Shown here piece after piece: positions 1-7,789 of a stretch of 64,000 bases of DNA. Position 1 is the stretch's first letter. Every line of letters starts with the position of its first letter. Source of the DNA: Thermococcus thioreducens (GTDB lineage: Archaea; Methanobacteriota_B; Thermococci; Thermococcales; Thermococcaceae); the NCBI RefSeq assembly GCF_002214545.1, contig NZ_CP015105.1, positions 496,001 through 560,000 of the forward strand. Direction: 5' to 3'. A program made the translations under genes and the position numbers. The notes below the pieces were generated by a model that did not search any database, was not told where the DNA came from, and saw nothing but the letters and a program-made list of their open reading frames with translations.

Positions 1-1152
1 CCGTTGAGCTTCTTTGCGATAGCCCTTGGCAAATACGCCTCTGAATTCTTGGGGGCCGGCAAAACTGATTCAATACGCTCAATAACCCTTCCCTCATTCC
101 TCCTCCCGCTTGTTGGACTGCTCCTCATCCCTTTAAATCTCTACCTAGGAATCCTTGCAACACTCAGAGGAATTCAGCTGACCCTCAGGAACTTTCTTTA
201 CGGCATCCACCGGGGGGAGCACTACGCGTACATAATAACACTGGCCTTTGTGGGTTTTCTGGTGGGGTTTTTATTCCCCAACGTCTTCGCGCCGTACCTG
301 CTCTTCCTTGGGCTGATTGCGGTTTTCTCTGCCGCTTATCTGGTGAGGTTTGACTTCGTTGGAAAGCCCAGAACTAGCGAGATAGGTCTCCTCATCTCAT
401 ATTCGGCCTTTGCGTTTTTGGGTACCCTATCAGGTGTATTCCTGATACAGGGTCCCTATTTTATGAGTGAATATTTATCCAGCCCGGAGGTTGCTGGGAG
501 AGTGTCGGCGATACTCTCCGCGGCCTTTCTTCTGACGTATCTCCCCCAGATCCTTCAGTCGGCCATAATGCCCCTCTTTTCCTACAAGTACGGGAGAAAT
601 GAGAGCGACTACGTTAAACTCCTCGCCGAGAAGACCACGTCCATTTTGATACTCGTGACCGGTGTTGCAGTCTTTGTTCTCATGTTGCTCGGCAGGGAGG
701 TTCTCTCGGCAATATTTGGCTTCGATGTGGGTTCCGCTTTCTACCTGGCCCTTATGGCTATGGAGGTCTACATAGCTTACAACCCCAGCATAGTCGCCCT
801 GAACTCAACGGCCTATGTCAGGAGAGGGACACTTGTTGCTCTCCTCGGTGCCTTTGCAGTTTTCCTTTCGTGGTTCTACCTCATACCTGCATTTGGAGCT
901 ATGGGTGTGATGGCGGGCTTGATACTTGGTTACTGCCTCATACTCGCAGGCGTTGCCCACTATGCAAGAGCCCTTCTGGATATATCCCCCAGAATATACG
1001 TTCCACTGGCCTTGGCGTTGCTTCTCCAGTCCCTGGTGTTCCTGTCAAAGTTTGCTCTACTGGGAGGATTTCTGCTTTTCCTTGCTTACAATAGAAAGGA
1101 GATAACGGATGGAATAAGTCTGGTCAAATCTTTCCGTGGTAGAGAATCCTGA
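1..1152 (+). CDS. Polysaccharide/lipid-linked oligosaccharide flippase, 5'-truncated
   Basis: The frame is open at the left window edge, so the true start lies outside; about 383 residues are visible. The protein is almost entirely hydrophobic, with roughly ten membrane segments separated by short charged loops, as in the MOP (Wzx/RfbX) flippase superfamily that moves lipid-linked glycans across the membrane. Loop features such as QSAIMPLFSYKYGRN, with a basic cytoplasmic stretch, fit that family. Its 3' end overlaps the convergent downstream gene by 29 nt. The substrate cannot be read from sequence; a MATE-like transporter of the same superfamily is the alternative. Confidence 0.7.
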   Translation, partial: PLSFFAIALGKYASEFLGAGKTDSIRSITLPSFLLPLVGLLLIPLNLYLGILATLRGIQLTLRNFLYGIHRGEHYAYIITLAFVGFLVGFLFPNVFAPYLLFLGLIAVFSAAYLVRFDFVGKPRTSEIGLLISYSAFAFLGTLSGVFLIQGPYFMSEYLSSPEVAGRVSAILSAAFLLTYLPQILQSAIMPLFSYKYGRNESDYVKLLAEKTTSILILVTGVAVFVLMLLGREVLSAIFGFDVGSAFYLALMAMEVYIAYNPSIVALNSTAYVRRGTLVALLGAFAVFLSWFYLIPAFGAMGVMAGLILGYCLILAGVAHYARALLDISPRIYVPLALALLLQSLVFLSKFALLGGFLLFLAYNRKEITDGISLVKSFRGRES

Positions 1153-1879
1153 CGAGCTCCTCTGGCAGGCCTTCCCTGCGTATCCTCTCCTCTATGAGTT
1201 TCTTGTCGTAGTCAACCTCTATGAACTTTGTGTGGAGTGTATCAACATCCACGAGGGCGAACGTGGCCTTGTGCTCCCTTCCAGGTGGGAATCCTATGCT
1301 TCCCGGGCAGATGACCCTTCCGTAGCGGGTCATGGCGTTGACCGGATACCTCGGTGATGCCACGAAGAGTATCTCGTAGTCTTTCATGGGACGCATTATT
1401 GTCTCGTAGTAGCTCGTCGGCTGCTCCGGGAGGACTTTTCCTCCGAACGGATCCAGAGGACTTCCGTAGACGCCAAAAATGTCGTTCTTTCCAATCCTGT
1501 CGACCAGATAAACGGGCAGGTCGCGTATAAACTCCCTGCCCTCGTGGCCGAGCTTTTCCCACGTGTACTTCAGGGCCAGCTTGATGTGCTCTGGGTAGTT
1601 CACACGGCCAATGTAGTCGGGCCCCTCGGCGTGGGGGTCGCTCTCCGCTATGACCTGGTCGAACTCGCCACGGATTACGCTAACCTCATTGTTCCTTATG
1701 AGGTCGTCGAGGGTATCCAGGATCTCCCTCGGATAAGGGAACAGGCCAACTATGTTTCCAAGGATGTAGTACTTCTCGATCTCATAACCCTCCTCTTTGA
1801 GAACCTCTATCTTCTCGATGGCCTTTGCAAGGGCGGGAAGGTTGCCGTTAACGTTTGCCAGAACCGCGACGTACACCAT
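1124..1879 (-). CDS. Metallophosphoesterase-fold protein lacking metal ligands
   Basis: The protein is 251 residues, the usual length of a YfcE-like calcineurin phosphoesterase, and the landmarks of the fold are recognisable in order. The ligands are changed: D-x-H-G-N is LANVNGN (residues 7-13), GD is GN (41-42), GNHD is GEFD (71-74), and no GHTH motif is visible near the C-terminus, where VASPRYPVN occurs. GSIGFPP near residue 200 matches the family's G-S-x-G-x-P turn. Start ATG 1879 follows a GGGTGGGAGG tract; a GTG one codon later or an ATG 30 nt upstream are alternatives. It is probably a non-catalytic binding protein, though that is inference. Confidence 0.7.
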   Translation of the reverse strand: MVYVAVLANVNGNLPALAKAIEKIEVLKEEGYEIEKYYILGNIVGLFPYPREILDTLDDLIRNNEVSVIRGEFDQVIAESDPHAEGPDYIGRVNYPEHIKLALKYTWEKLGHEGREFIRDLPVYLVDRIGKNDIFGVYGSPLDPFGGKVLPEQPTSYYETIMRPMKDYEILFVASPRYPVNAMTRYGRVICPGSIGFPPGREHKATFALVDVDTLHTKFIEVDYDKKLIEERIRREGLPEELVRILYHGKI

Positions 1880-2032
1880 CCTCCCACCCCCCCACTTTTT
1901 CTTACCCAAATTAACTAAAAGTTCCGAAAATATTTAAAGATTTCGGAATGAGAACGGGGGCATGATTTCTCTCCTCTCCAGGCCAAGTCCCTTGGGCGGA
2001 GAAGATATCAGTTGACCGGCCGGGAAAAGGCC

Positions 2033-2125
2033 TCAGATGGTTCGGAGGTCCGTCTTTTTTCTGGATTTCTTCTCCCTGTGTATGCTCGCTAGGTACAGCA
2101 GGAGAGCGTCCTCCACCATATCCAT
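2033..2125 (-). CDS. Putative 30-residue charged small protein
   Basis: A short frame starts at ATG 2125, or at an in-frame ATG at 2119 that sits at better spacing from a perfect GGAGGTG Shine-Dalgarno sequence. The peptide begins MDMVEDALLLYLASIHREKK and ends in a very basic tail, so it looks like an amphipathic helix followed by a basic segment. No family is recognised. The strong ribosome-binding site is the main support; no convincing TATA box was seen. Confidence 0.4.
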   Translation of the reverse strand: MDMVEDALLLYLASIHREKKSRKKTDLRTI

Positions 2126-2336
2126 CACCTCCTGTGGATTCTCACATCCCTTTCTGTTGTTTTTCAACGGGAGCTTTTGAATAGCTCTTTTTGAAAAACG
2201 CTTTACTCTTTCTCTTGAAAGCCTCGCCCTAGGTGGAGAGGTCCAGCAAAGATCCAGTAGTTCTCATGAAATTTTAAATATCTGCCAATAATGCCTGCAA
2301 AATTGGGTAGTGCTGTGGATGCCACAACGTCTGTGG

Positions 2337-2358
2337 AACTTTTTGTCTGACAAAAGTT
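2337..2358 (-). repeat. Inverted repeat just 3' of tRNA-Arg(CCT)
   Basis: On the minus strand the tRNA CCA is followed, after four bases, by AACTTTTGT-(loop)-ACAAAAAGTT, able to form a hairpin. Equivalent repeats follow tRNA-Gly and tRNA-Leu in this window. Confidence 0.6.
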
Positions 2359-2362
2359 TCTA

Positions 2363-2440
2363 TGGCGGACCGGCGGGGATTTGAACCCCGGACCTGCGGC
2401 TTAGGAGGCCGCCGCCCTATCCTAGCTAGGCTACCGGTCC
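2363..2440 (-). tRNA. tRNA-Arg (anticodon CCT)
   Basis: The minus strand folds as a complete tRNA: acceptor GGACCGG/CCGGTCC, anticodon stem GCGGC/GCCGC with loop CTCCTAA (anticodon CCT), T arm with GGTTCAAAT, discriminator G and an encoded CCA. No intron is present. A TATA-like element about 33 bases upstream lies in the spacer shared with the divergent Lrp gene. Confidence 0.95.
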
Positions 2441-2469
2441 TCTGCCCGCTATTCCCTCCAAGGGAAGGG

Positions 2470-2478
2470 TATTTAAAG
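2470..2478. promoter_or_regulatory. TATA box between tRNA-Arg and the Lrp gene
   Basis: TATTTAAAG lies about 33 bases upstream of the minus-strand tRNA 5' end, correct for the tRNA. The same element is about 30 bases upstream of the Lrp start, so it could also drive a nearly leaderless Lrp transcript. Confidence 0.5.
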
Positions 2479-2507
2479 TTTACGGTGTAACAGGACTGGT
2501 GGTGCGG

Positions 2508-2960
2508 ATGGTGGATGAACTGGATCTTAGGATACTCTCTCTGCTTCAGGAGAATGCCAGGTTATCCTATCGTGAGATAGCGCGTGAGCTAAAGGTCGCT
2601 GTTGGGACAGTGTACAACCGCATCAAGAGGATGGAGGAGGAGGGAGTAATCCGGGGATTTGCACCGATTCTTGACTATGAGAAGCTTGGCTTTGGTCTCA
2701 CCACGGTGATAGGGGTTAAGGCCCAGGGCAGGAAGATAGTTGAAATAGAACGGGAAATAGCCCGCAACGATCGGGTTGTGATGGTGTACGACATCACCGG
2801 GGAGTTCGACATAGTTGTGGTGGCCAAGTTCAAAGATAGGGCCGATATGAACCGCTTCGTCAAGTGGCTTCTCTCGCTGGAGGGTGTGGAAAAAACGAAC
2901 ACGAGCGTGGCAATGCAGGTTGTCAAGGAAGATCTGCGGCTTAAGCTAACGGAGGACTAA
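2508..2960 (+). CDS. Lrp/AsnC family transcriptional regulator
   Basis: The 150-residue protein has the full Lrp/AsnC architecture. An N-terminal winged helix (LDLRILSLLQENARLSYREI, then VAVGTVYNRIKRMEEEGVI) occupies roughly residues 5-55, and a C-terminal RAM effector-binding domain (GVKAQGR, YDITGEFDIVVVAKF, TSVAMQVVKED) roughly 65-145. Such proteins are dimeric or octameric DNA-binding regulators that often sense amino acids. ATG 2508 is preferred; GTG at 2499 and 2502 are in frame. It is transcribed divergently from tRNA-Arg and its 3' end overlaps the convergent downstream gene by 15 nt. The effector is unknown. Confidence 0.9.
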   Translation: MVDELDLRILSLLQENARLSYREIARELKVAVGTVYNRIKRMEEEGVIRGFAPILDYEKLGFGLTTVIGVKAQGRKIVEIEREIARNDRVVMVYDITGEFDIVVVAKFKDRADMNRFVKWLLSLEGVEKTNTSVAMQVVKEDLRLKLTED

Positions 2961-3272
2961 AACTTGCTCTAGAAACCGTTTGGCAAAGTCATCAAAGCTC
3001 TCGACCGGAAGCTTCACTTCTTTTCCGTTGACTTTCCCCTCGAATACAAGCATTCTGGCGGCTATTTCGCGTATCTTTTTGAAGTCTGAGTTCTCGGCTA
3101 TGGTGCTCTCAAGGGTCTCGGTAAACTCTTCCTCGCTGGCCAGCCTGACGACTCCCTCTATGACTACCTCCCTGCCGCACTCCTCTTCGGTGCACACGAA
3201 TTTGAAGGGGAGGCCGAGTTCGACCTCCACAGGTATTGTCAGGCCGTCGGCGTTGTAGATGAACACCTTCAT
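2946..3272 (-). CDS. Conserved-looking hypothetical protein, GfcR-operon partner
   Basis: The 108-residue protein begins MKVFIYNADGLTIPVEVELG and carries a short CTEEECG segment near residue 30, where two cysteines might hold a metal or a disulfide. The rest alternates beta and acidic helical segments. No family is recognised. ATG 3272 is chosen because GGAGTGA lies five bases upstream; that sequence is formed by the stop codon region of the preceding regulator, so the two genes are translationally coupled. A shared operon suggests a role linked to that regulator, which is inference. Confidence 0.7.
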   Translation of the reverse strand: MKVFIYNADGLTIPVEVELGLPFKFVCTEEECGREVVIEGVVRLASEEEFTETLESTIAENSDFKKIREIAARMLVFEGKVNGKEVKLPVESFDDFAKRFLEQVLVLR

Positions 3273-3277
3273 CAGTA

Positions 3278-3994
3278 TCACTCCAGCCTTATGAGGCTCT
3301 CCACCGGGATGCTGTACTCCTCCTTGAGGTGGTCGATGACATCACCGACGCTTATGAGGAAGAACATGCCCACGGGTTTTGCCCCCGCCTGTCTGCACAT
3401 CTCAAGGAGAGCCCTCTGGGTCTCACCGCTCCTTATCACGTCATCGACTATGAGGACGTTTTCGCCCTTTCTGAGCGCCCACTGGGGAAGGTACAGGGTT
3501 GTTACGCTTCCAGAGGCGCTCGGAACGTAGCTGACCTCGTAGAACTTCTCGACTCCGACCTCCTTTTTCTTCTTGGCGTATACAACGTCAACGTTGAGTT
3601 CCCTGGCCACGTGGACACCGAGGGCGATTCCGTCGGTTGCGGCGGTGAGGACTTTGTCCACGTTCTTGTCCATGTATCTGCCAGCCACCTCCTCTGCGAT
3701 GAGGCTCATAAGGGATGTATCGCTGAGCACCGGCATGTTGTCAAAAAATCCGTACTCGTCAAATTTTATCCTCTTTCTAACTTCCTCCTCTATGTTGATG
3801 TACGGGAGGAGCAGTTCAAGGAGCTCCTTGGTTCTCTCGGCACTCGGAAGGACCTTCCCCCTCACGTACCTGTTGAGCACAGTGATGGGAAGGCCGGTTA
3901 TCTTGGACAGTTCCTCGTAGGTGTAGGTCTTCTTAAGCAGTCGGAGCACCCTGACCAGTCTGAGCTTTTCCTGGACCGACTTTAGCTGACTCAT
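3278..3994 (-). CDS. gfcR: GfcR-type regulator: HTH plus orotate-phosphoribosyltransferase-like domain
   Basis: The 238-residue protein joins an N-terminal helix-turn-helix (YTYEELSKITGLPITVLNRY, about residues 28-50) to a type I phosphoribosyltransferase domain with the PRPP signature VLIVDDVIRSGET near residue 185. The arrangement matches the archaeal OPRT-like GfcR family, whose haloarchaeal member regulates central carbon metabolism. Whether the Thermococcus protein binds PRPP or sugar phosphates is not shown. Start ATG 3994 has a perfect GGAGGTGA at good spacing. It heads a two-gene operon with the small protein downstream. Confidence 0.8.
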   Translation of the reverse strand: MSQLKSVQEKLRLVRVLRLLKKTYTYEELSKITGLPITVLNRYVRGKVLPSAERTKELLELLLPYINIEEEVRKRIKFDEYGFFDNMPVLSDTSLMSLIAEEVAGRYMDKNVDKVLTAATDGIALGVHVARELNVDVVYAKKKKEVGVEKFYEVSYVPSASGSVTTLYLPQWALRKGENVLIVDDVIRSGETQRALLEMCRQAGAKPVGMFFLISVGDVIDHLKEEYSIPVESLIRLE

Positions 3995-4048
3995 TCTCTC
4001 ACCTCCAGTGGCCAAAAATTAACAAGAAAATGTATAAATAGGTTTCGG

Positions 4049-4549
4049 TCACTCTTGGCTCTTCACAACCTTTCTGCGGTACTCCTCCACAACATCGCCG
4101 TATTCCCTCAGGATGAACTCCCGGGTTATTGGTTCGCCTTCAGGGTGGTCGAGGCCTGGACAGAAGGAGTCCATTTTGACGTATACTTCCATAACTCTTC
4201 CCTGCTTCACGAAGACGAAGGGATACAGCCTGCATGCCAAGGGTCTCTTCCCGTATATCCGGCACCTCATGGTTTCGGGGTCGAGAAAGACACATCCGCC
4301 GTCAAAGGGACGCTTTTTGAGTGCATAGCTCAGGAACTTATCACCCCGGTAAAACATCTTTTCATAGTCCACGAATTCCCAGGCGTTGTAGCCGAGGTCC
4401 TCTATCCTCGCTATGTCCTCATCTCTAACCGGTATCTCAAGCTCGTAGCAGCACTTTCCACAGCTTTCGACGCACTTAAATTTAAAAGAAAGGTCATGCT
4501 CGACTTCGAGGGTGTCGAGGTGGATCGTTGCAACCCACCTCTTTTCCAA
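4049..4549 (-). CDS. YkgJ-family cysteine-cluster protein
   Basis: The 166-residue protein carries the cysteine pattern of the YkgJ (CxCC, UPF0153) family. CVESCGKCC lies near residue 26, followed by GGCVFLD, RCRIYGKRPLACRLYPF and FCPG towards residue 130. Eight or so cysteines probably bind zinc or an Fe-S cluster; the biochemical role of the family is not established. TTG 4549 is the start, with GGGGTGA four bases upstream that overlaps the stop of the preceding gene. It is the last gene of the srp54 operon. Confidence 0.85.
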   Translation of the reverse strand: MEKRWVATIHLDTLEVEHDLSFKFKCVESCGKCCYELEIPVRDEDIARIEDLGYNAWEFVDYEKMFYRGDKFLSYALKKRPFDGGCVFLDPETMRCRIYGKRPLACRLYPFVFVKQGRVMEVYVKMDSFCPGLDHPEGEPITREFILREYGDVVEEYRRKVVKSQE

Positions 4550-4553
4550 GACT

Positions 4554-4793
4554 TCACCCCCTGTACGAGCTGGCTATCAGCGTTTCCGTCATCTCTATGT
4601 TTTTCACTTTTCTCAGCACCTCATCATGGAACCTGTCAAGCTCATGGATGTTCTCAACTTCCACCCGGATTATGATGTCGTACTCTCCATAGACGCGGTA
4701 TATCTCCTTTATCCGTTCCTCCTTTGAGAGGGCGCTGTATACTTTCTCCTCGGTTCCGGGCTTAACAACAACCAGCACGAAGGCCTCGATCAT
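4554..4793 (-). CDS. Stand-alone RAM (Lrp/AsnC ligand-binding) domain protein
   Basis: The 79-residue protein consists of a single RAM domain ([18 protein letters not shown], then [19 protein letters not shown], ending [10 protein letters not shown]) with no helix-turn-helix. Such stand-alone domains are known in archaea and may bind amino acids or form mixed oligomers with full-length Lrp proteins. Its ATG overlaps the srp54 stop as ATGA, so translation is coupled to srp54. Why a ligand-sensing domain is linked to SRP54 is not clear from sequence. Confidence 0.85.
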   Translation of the reverse strand: MIEAFVLVVVKPGTEEKVYSALSKEERIKEIYRVYGEYDIIIRVEVENIHELDRFHDEVLRKVKNIEMTETLIASSYRG

Positions 4794-6136
4794 ATCCCAA
4801 ACCCCCCAAAGTTAAATTTCCTTGCCATCTTAGAAAGCTTTCTCTTGTCCATGCTCTTGAACATCTTCCTCATCTGGTTGTACTGGTGGAGCAGTTCCCT
4901 GACCTCCTGGGTGCTGGTTCCGGAACCTCTGGCGATTCTCTTTATCCTCGAATAGTTGATTATCTCCGGGTGTTCGAGCTCCTCCTCCGTCATCGAGTCC
5001 ATTATTATCCTGTACCTCTTCAGCTTCTCCTCTCCGACTTTGACAGCATCATCGGGCAGGGAGTACCCGAGCCCCGGAATCATCTGGAGTATCTGCTTTA
5101 GCGGCCCCATTTTCTGCATTGCCTCAAGCTGGGCGTACATGTCCTTGAGGTTGAACTTGCCCTTGAGGAACTTCTCAAGGTCCTCCTCTTTGAACTCCTG
5201 GGCCTTCTGGAGCTCCTCAAGCTTCTGAAGCAGGCCTTCTATGTCGCCCATGCCGAGCAGTCTGGATACGAAGCGTTTGGGGTCGAAGGGCTCAAGGTCG
5301 TCTATCCTCTCCCCGACGCCTATGAACTTTATGGGCGCCCCGGTAGCGGCAACAGCAGAGAGTGCCCCGCCACCTTTGGCAGAACCGTCGAGTTTGGTGA
5401 CTATTATTGAGCCTATCGGCGTTGCCTCCTTGAACGCAAGCGCCTGGTTGTAGGCCTGCTGGCCGATGGTTCCATCAATGACCAGAATCACCTCATGGGG
5501 CTTTATTGCCTCGCTTATTTGCTTCATCTCCTCGATGAGGCCGGTTTCCTCTTTGTGTCTTCCGGCCGAGTCCACTATTATGACGTCCACACCCTTGCCT
5601 TTGAAGTACTCAACGCCCTCGCGGGCCAGTTTGACGGCATCTTTCTCTTCGGGGTCGCCGAAGACCTCTATCCCAAAGGGTTCAACGAGCTGTTTGAGCT
5701 GGTAATAGGCACCGGGACGCCAGGTGTCCGAACAGACGAGGCCTACTCTGTAGCCCCTCTTCTGGAGATGTCTCGCCAGCTTCGCCACGCTCGTAGTCTT
5801 GCCCGATCCCTGGATACCAACGGTGAGCAGAACAGTCGGCTTATCCTTTATTTCGAGGGGCTTGGCCTCCTTTCCGAGGAACTTTGTGAGCTCCTCATAG
5901 ACTATCTGGATTATGTGCTCCTTCTTTGATGCTCCCGCTGGAGGCTTCTCTTCAAGCGCCCTCTTCTCTATCGTCTTCGTCAACTGGAGGACCATCCTAA
6001 CGTTAACGTCCGCCTGGATGAGCGCCCTCTGTATGTCCCTCACGACCTCTTTTATGAGGGCCTCGTCAACTGTGCCGGAACGGGCGAGCTTCCTGAGGGC
6101 ATTGTTGAGTGCCTTCCCTAGCTTCTCTAAGGCCAT
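4790..6136 (-). CDS. srp54: Signal recognition particle 54 kDa protein
   Basis: SRP54 is the GTPase that binds signal sequences on nascent chains and delivers ribosomes to FtsY at the membrane. This 448-residue protein has an N domain (about 1-95) and a G domain with [24 protein letters not shown] and [11 protein letters not shown]. Its methionine-rich M domain (about 300-440) has [19 protein letters not shown] and [11 protein letters not shown], the 7S RNA-binding motif. ATG 6136 has GGTGGGAGA three bases upstream; a TATA box at 6169-6177 implies a leader of about ten bases. It heads the operon with the RAM-domain and YkgJ-family genes. Confidence 0.97.
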   Translation of the reverse strand: MALEKLGKALNNALRKLARSGTVDEALIKEVVRDIQRALIQADVNVRMVLQLTKTIEKRALEEKPPAGASKKEHIIQIVYEELTKFLGKEAKPLEIKDKPTVLLTVGIQGSGKTTSVAKLARHLQKRGYRVGLVCSDTWRPGAYYQLKQLVEPFGIEVFGDPEEKDAVKLAREGVEYFKGKGVDVIIVDSAGRHKEETGLIEEMKQISEAIKPHEVILVIDGTIGQQAYNQALAFKEATPIGSIIVTKLDGSAKGGGALSAVAATGAPIKFIGVGERIDDLEPFDPKRFVSRLLGMGDIEGLLQKLEELQKAQEFKEEDLEKFLKGKFNLKDMYAQLEAMQKMGPLKQILQMIPGLGYSLPDDAVKVGEEKLKRYRIIMDSMTEEELEHPEIINYSRIKRIARGSGTSTQEVRELLHQYNQMRKMFKSMDKRKLSKMARKFNFGGFGI

Positions 6137-6168
6137 TTTCTCCCACCGTAGTGATGGAGTCTCCAAAG

Positions 6169-6177
6169 TTTATAAAC
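6169..6177 (-). promoter_or_regulatory. TATA box of srp54 operon
   Basis: GTTTATAAA on the minus strand, about 37 bases upstream of the srp54 ATG. Confidence 0.7.
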
Positions 6178-6405
6178 GGTTGGGTTTCCGTATCCTGCTC
6201 AAATGTATTCTTTTGGTAAAAGAGGGGCCCTTTTAGGTCTTTAAATTGCTCATTATTGTTCATCCAATATCGAAAATCTTCATTGTTGCTTTTTTGGAAG
6301 ATTGTAGATATTTCATGGGCACAGATGAGGGTTTAAGGGCTAGAAAAGCTTTTAAGCCCAAGATCAGGCCGGACACGCTGGAAGAAGTTAAAAGGGGTGA
6401 GAGGA

Positions 6406-6513
6406 ATGGAGTGGATGACTGCGCTTTACGGCTACCTAGTCGTGAGGGAGATGCTGAGAAAGAGAAATCCAATCCCTGAGGAGCTCGAATACGTCGAGAA
6501 GCTCAGGGCTTGA
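6406..6513 (+). CDS. Small 35-residue protein of unknown function
   Basis: The frame starts at ATG 6406 behind GGGGTGAGAGGA, a strong Shine-Dalgarno sequence, and encodes 35 residues beginning MEWMTALYGYLVVREMLRK and ending with an acidic helix (PEELEYVEKLRA). An AT-rich TATA-like element (CTTTTAAG) lies near 6352. The composition is that of a folded amphipathic helix pair rather than random translation. It lies directly upstream of the DUF89 gene with its own stop 38 bases before that start. No family is recognised. Confidence 0.6.
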   Translation: MEWMTALYGYLVVREMLRKRNPIPEELEYVEKLRA

Positions 6514-6551
6514 TTTATTAAGGGCCTTTTCAATCTTTCCCTGGTGGTAGG

Positions 6552-7406
6552 ATGAAGATTCACTACGAATGTATCGCGTGCACGGTCGCTCAGGCTCAGA
6601 AAATAACCGAGATGAGCACAGAAGACGTGGAGATGCGCAAGAGAGCTATGGTATTCCTCGCAAACAGGCTGGGAGAGTTCTTCAGAGAGGATTCGGTTCC
6701 GGCCACGGACGGGGGCAGGCTGTTCCTTGAGCTCTACGATTTTCTGGGAGACGATGATCCGTTCGGGGAGTATAAGAGAATTTCCACAGGGCTTGCAAGG
6801 AGCGTGGCGGCGGAGGTGCGTAGGGTTGGTGACATAAAACGGGCCCTGAAGCTTGCCATCGCGGGGAACACCATAGACTTTGCTGTTAGTTATGGCCCAA
6901 AGAAGATTGGAAACGACCTCTTCGACCTTGCTTCCAGGGAGCTTTACATTGACCAGAGCGATGAGCTCTTGATGGAGCTTGAGCGGGCGAAAACGCTCCT
7001 CTACCTGGTGGACAACTGCGGTGAGATATACTTTGACAGGATATTCATAGAGCTTATACGCAGGGAGTTTCCGGCTCTTGATGTGTACGTGGCCGCCAAG
7101 GAGGGACCGATAATCAACGACGCAACGGTTGAAGACCTCCGGGAGGCCGGATTTGATAAGATTGCGAGGGTCATTTCTACGGGTTCAAGGCTTCCAGGGG
7201 CGCCTTTGGAGTATGCGTCCCCGGAATTCTTGCGGCTCTTTGAGAGGGCCGATGTAATAATTGCAAAGGGGCAGGCGAATTTTGAGACCCTAAGTGACCT
7301 CGGTGACGGCAGGATATTTTTCCTCCTCAGGGCAAAATGTTCCCCAATTTCAAGAGAGCTGGGCGTCCCAAAGGGGGCGCTGGTTTGCATGCGGTCAAAA
7401 TTTTAG
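6552..7406 (+). CDS. DUF89 / ARMT1-like damage-control phosphatase family protein
   Basis: The 284-residue protein belongs to the DUF89 family of metal-dependent damage-control phosphatases, which hydrolyse reactive or misplaced sugar and cofactor phosphates. An N-terminal CIACTVAQAQ segment (two cysteines near residues 8-11) is typical of the archaeal subfamily. The catalytic landmarks are VDNCGEIYFD (about 152-161), the KEGPIINDAT segment and the terminal KGQANFETL. ATG 6552 follows GGTGGTAGG directly. The physiological substrate of the archaeal proteins is not settled. Confidence 0.85.
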   Translation: MKIHYECIACTVAQAQKITEMSTEDVEMRKRAMVFLANRLGEFFREDSVPATDGGRLFLELYDFLGDDDPFGEYKRISTGLARSVAAEVRRVGDIKRALKLAIAGNTIDFAVSYGPKKIGNDLFDLASRELYIDQSDELLMELERAKTLLYLVDNCGEIYFDRIFIELIRREFPALDVYVAAKEGPIINDATVEDLREAGFDKIARVISTGSRLPGAPLEYASPEFLRLFERADVIIAKGQANFETLSDLGDGRIFFLLRAKCSPISRELGVPKGALVCMRSKF

Positions 7407-7488
7407 TCAATTGTCGATATTATCTTTAACGAATGTCTATGGGAAAGCTTTTTATATTTTAAAGTAGTAGATATAAGTGGTGATACCG

Positions 7489-7698
7489 ATGACAACCGTT
7501 ATCAGACGTGATGCGGAAAGGTTTTTGAAGGAGCTTAGGGCCCATTACGGCGATGTCTGGCGGATACCATCGAGCAGATACCTGTCCAGGCCGGATTTCG
7601 TTGTGGTAGATCCCAAGAGTGGCAAAAAGACCAAGGTAAGCTTTGTCTCTCTCGATGATGGAGAGGTCGTTGGAGTTGTTTACGACGAGCTTGGCTGA
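7489..7698 (+). CDS. Hypothetical small protein
   Basis: The 69-residue protein begins MTTVIRRDAERFLKELRAHY and contains a compact beta-rich second half (DFVVVDPKSGKKTKVSFVSL, then VVGVVYDELG). ATG 7489 is preferred over GTG 7477 because GGTGATA sits four bases upstream of it. A long AT-rich TATA-type stretch (TTTTTATATTTTA) precedes it. No known family is recognised; the pattern resembles a small stand-alone alpha/beta domain. Confidence 0.65.
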   Translation: MTTVIRRDAERFLKELRAHYGDVWRIPSSRYLSRPDFVVVDPKSGKKTKVSFVSLDDGEVVGVVYDELG

Positions 7699-7789
7699 AC
7701 TTTCGTTTTTTGACTAACCTCTTGTGTTATGTTCTGAACACCGGAAACGATTAAATACCATCATATCGTAAGTTTTCCGGGTGAAAATA

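Noticed and set aside
6246-6479. 77-codon frame between srp54 and the small gene at 6406
   Set aside because: No ribosome-binding site, random composition, and it overlaps a better-supported small gene in another frame.
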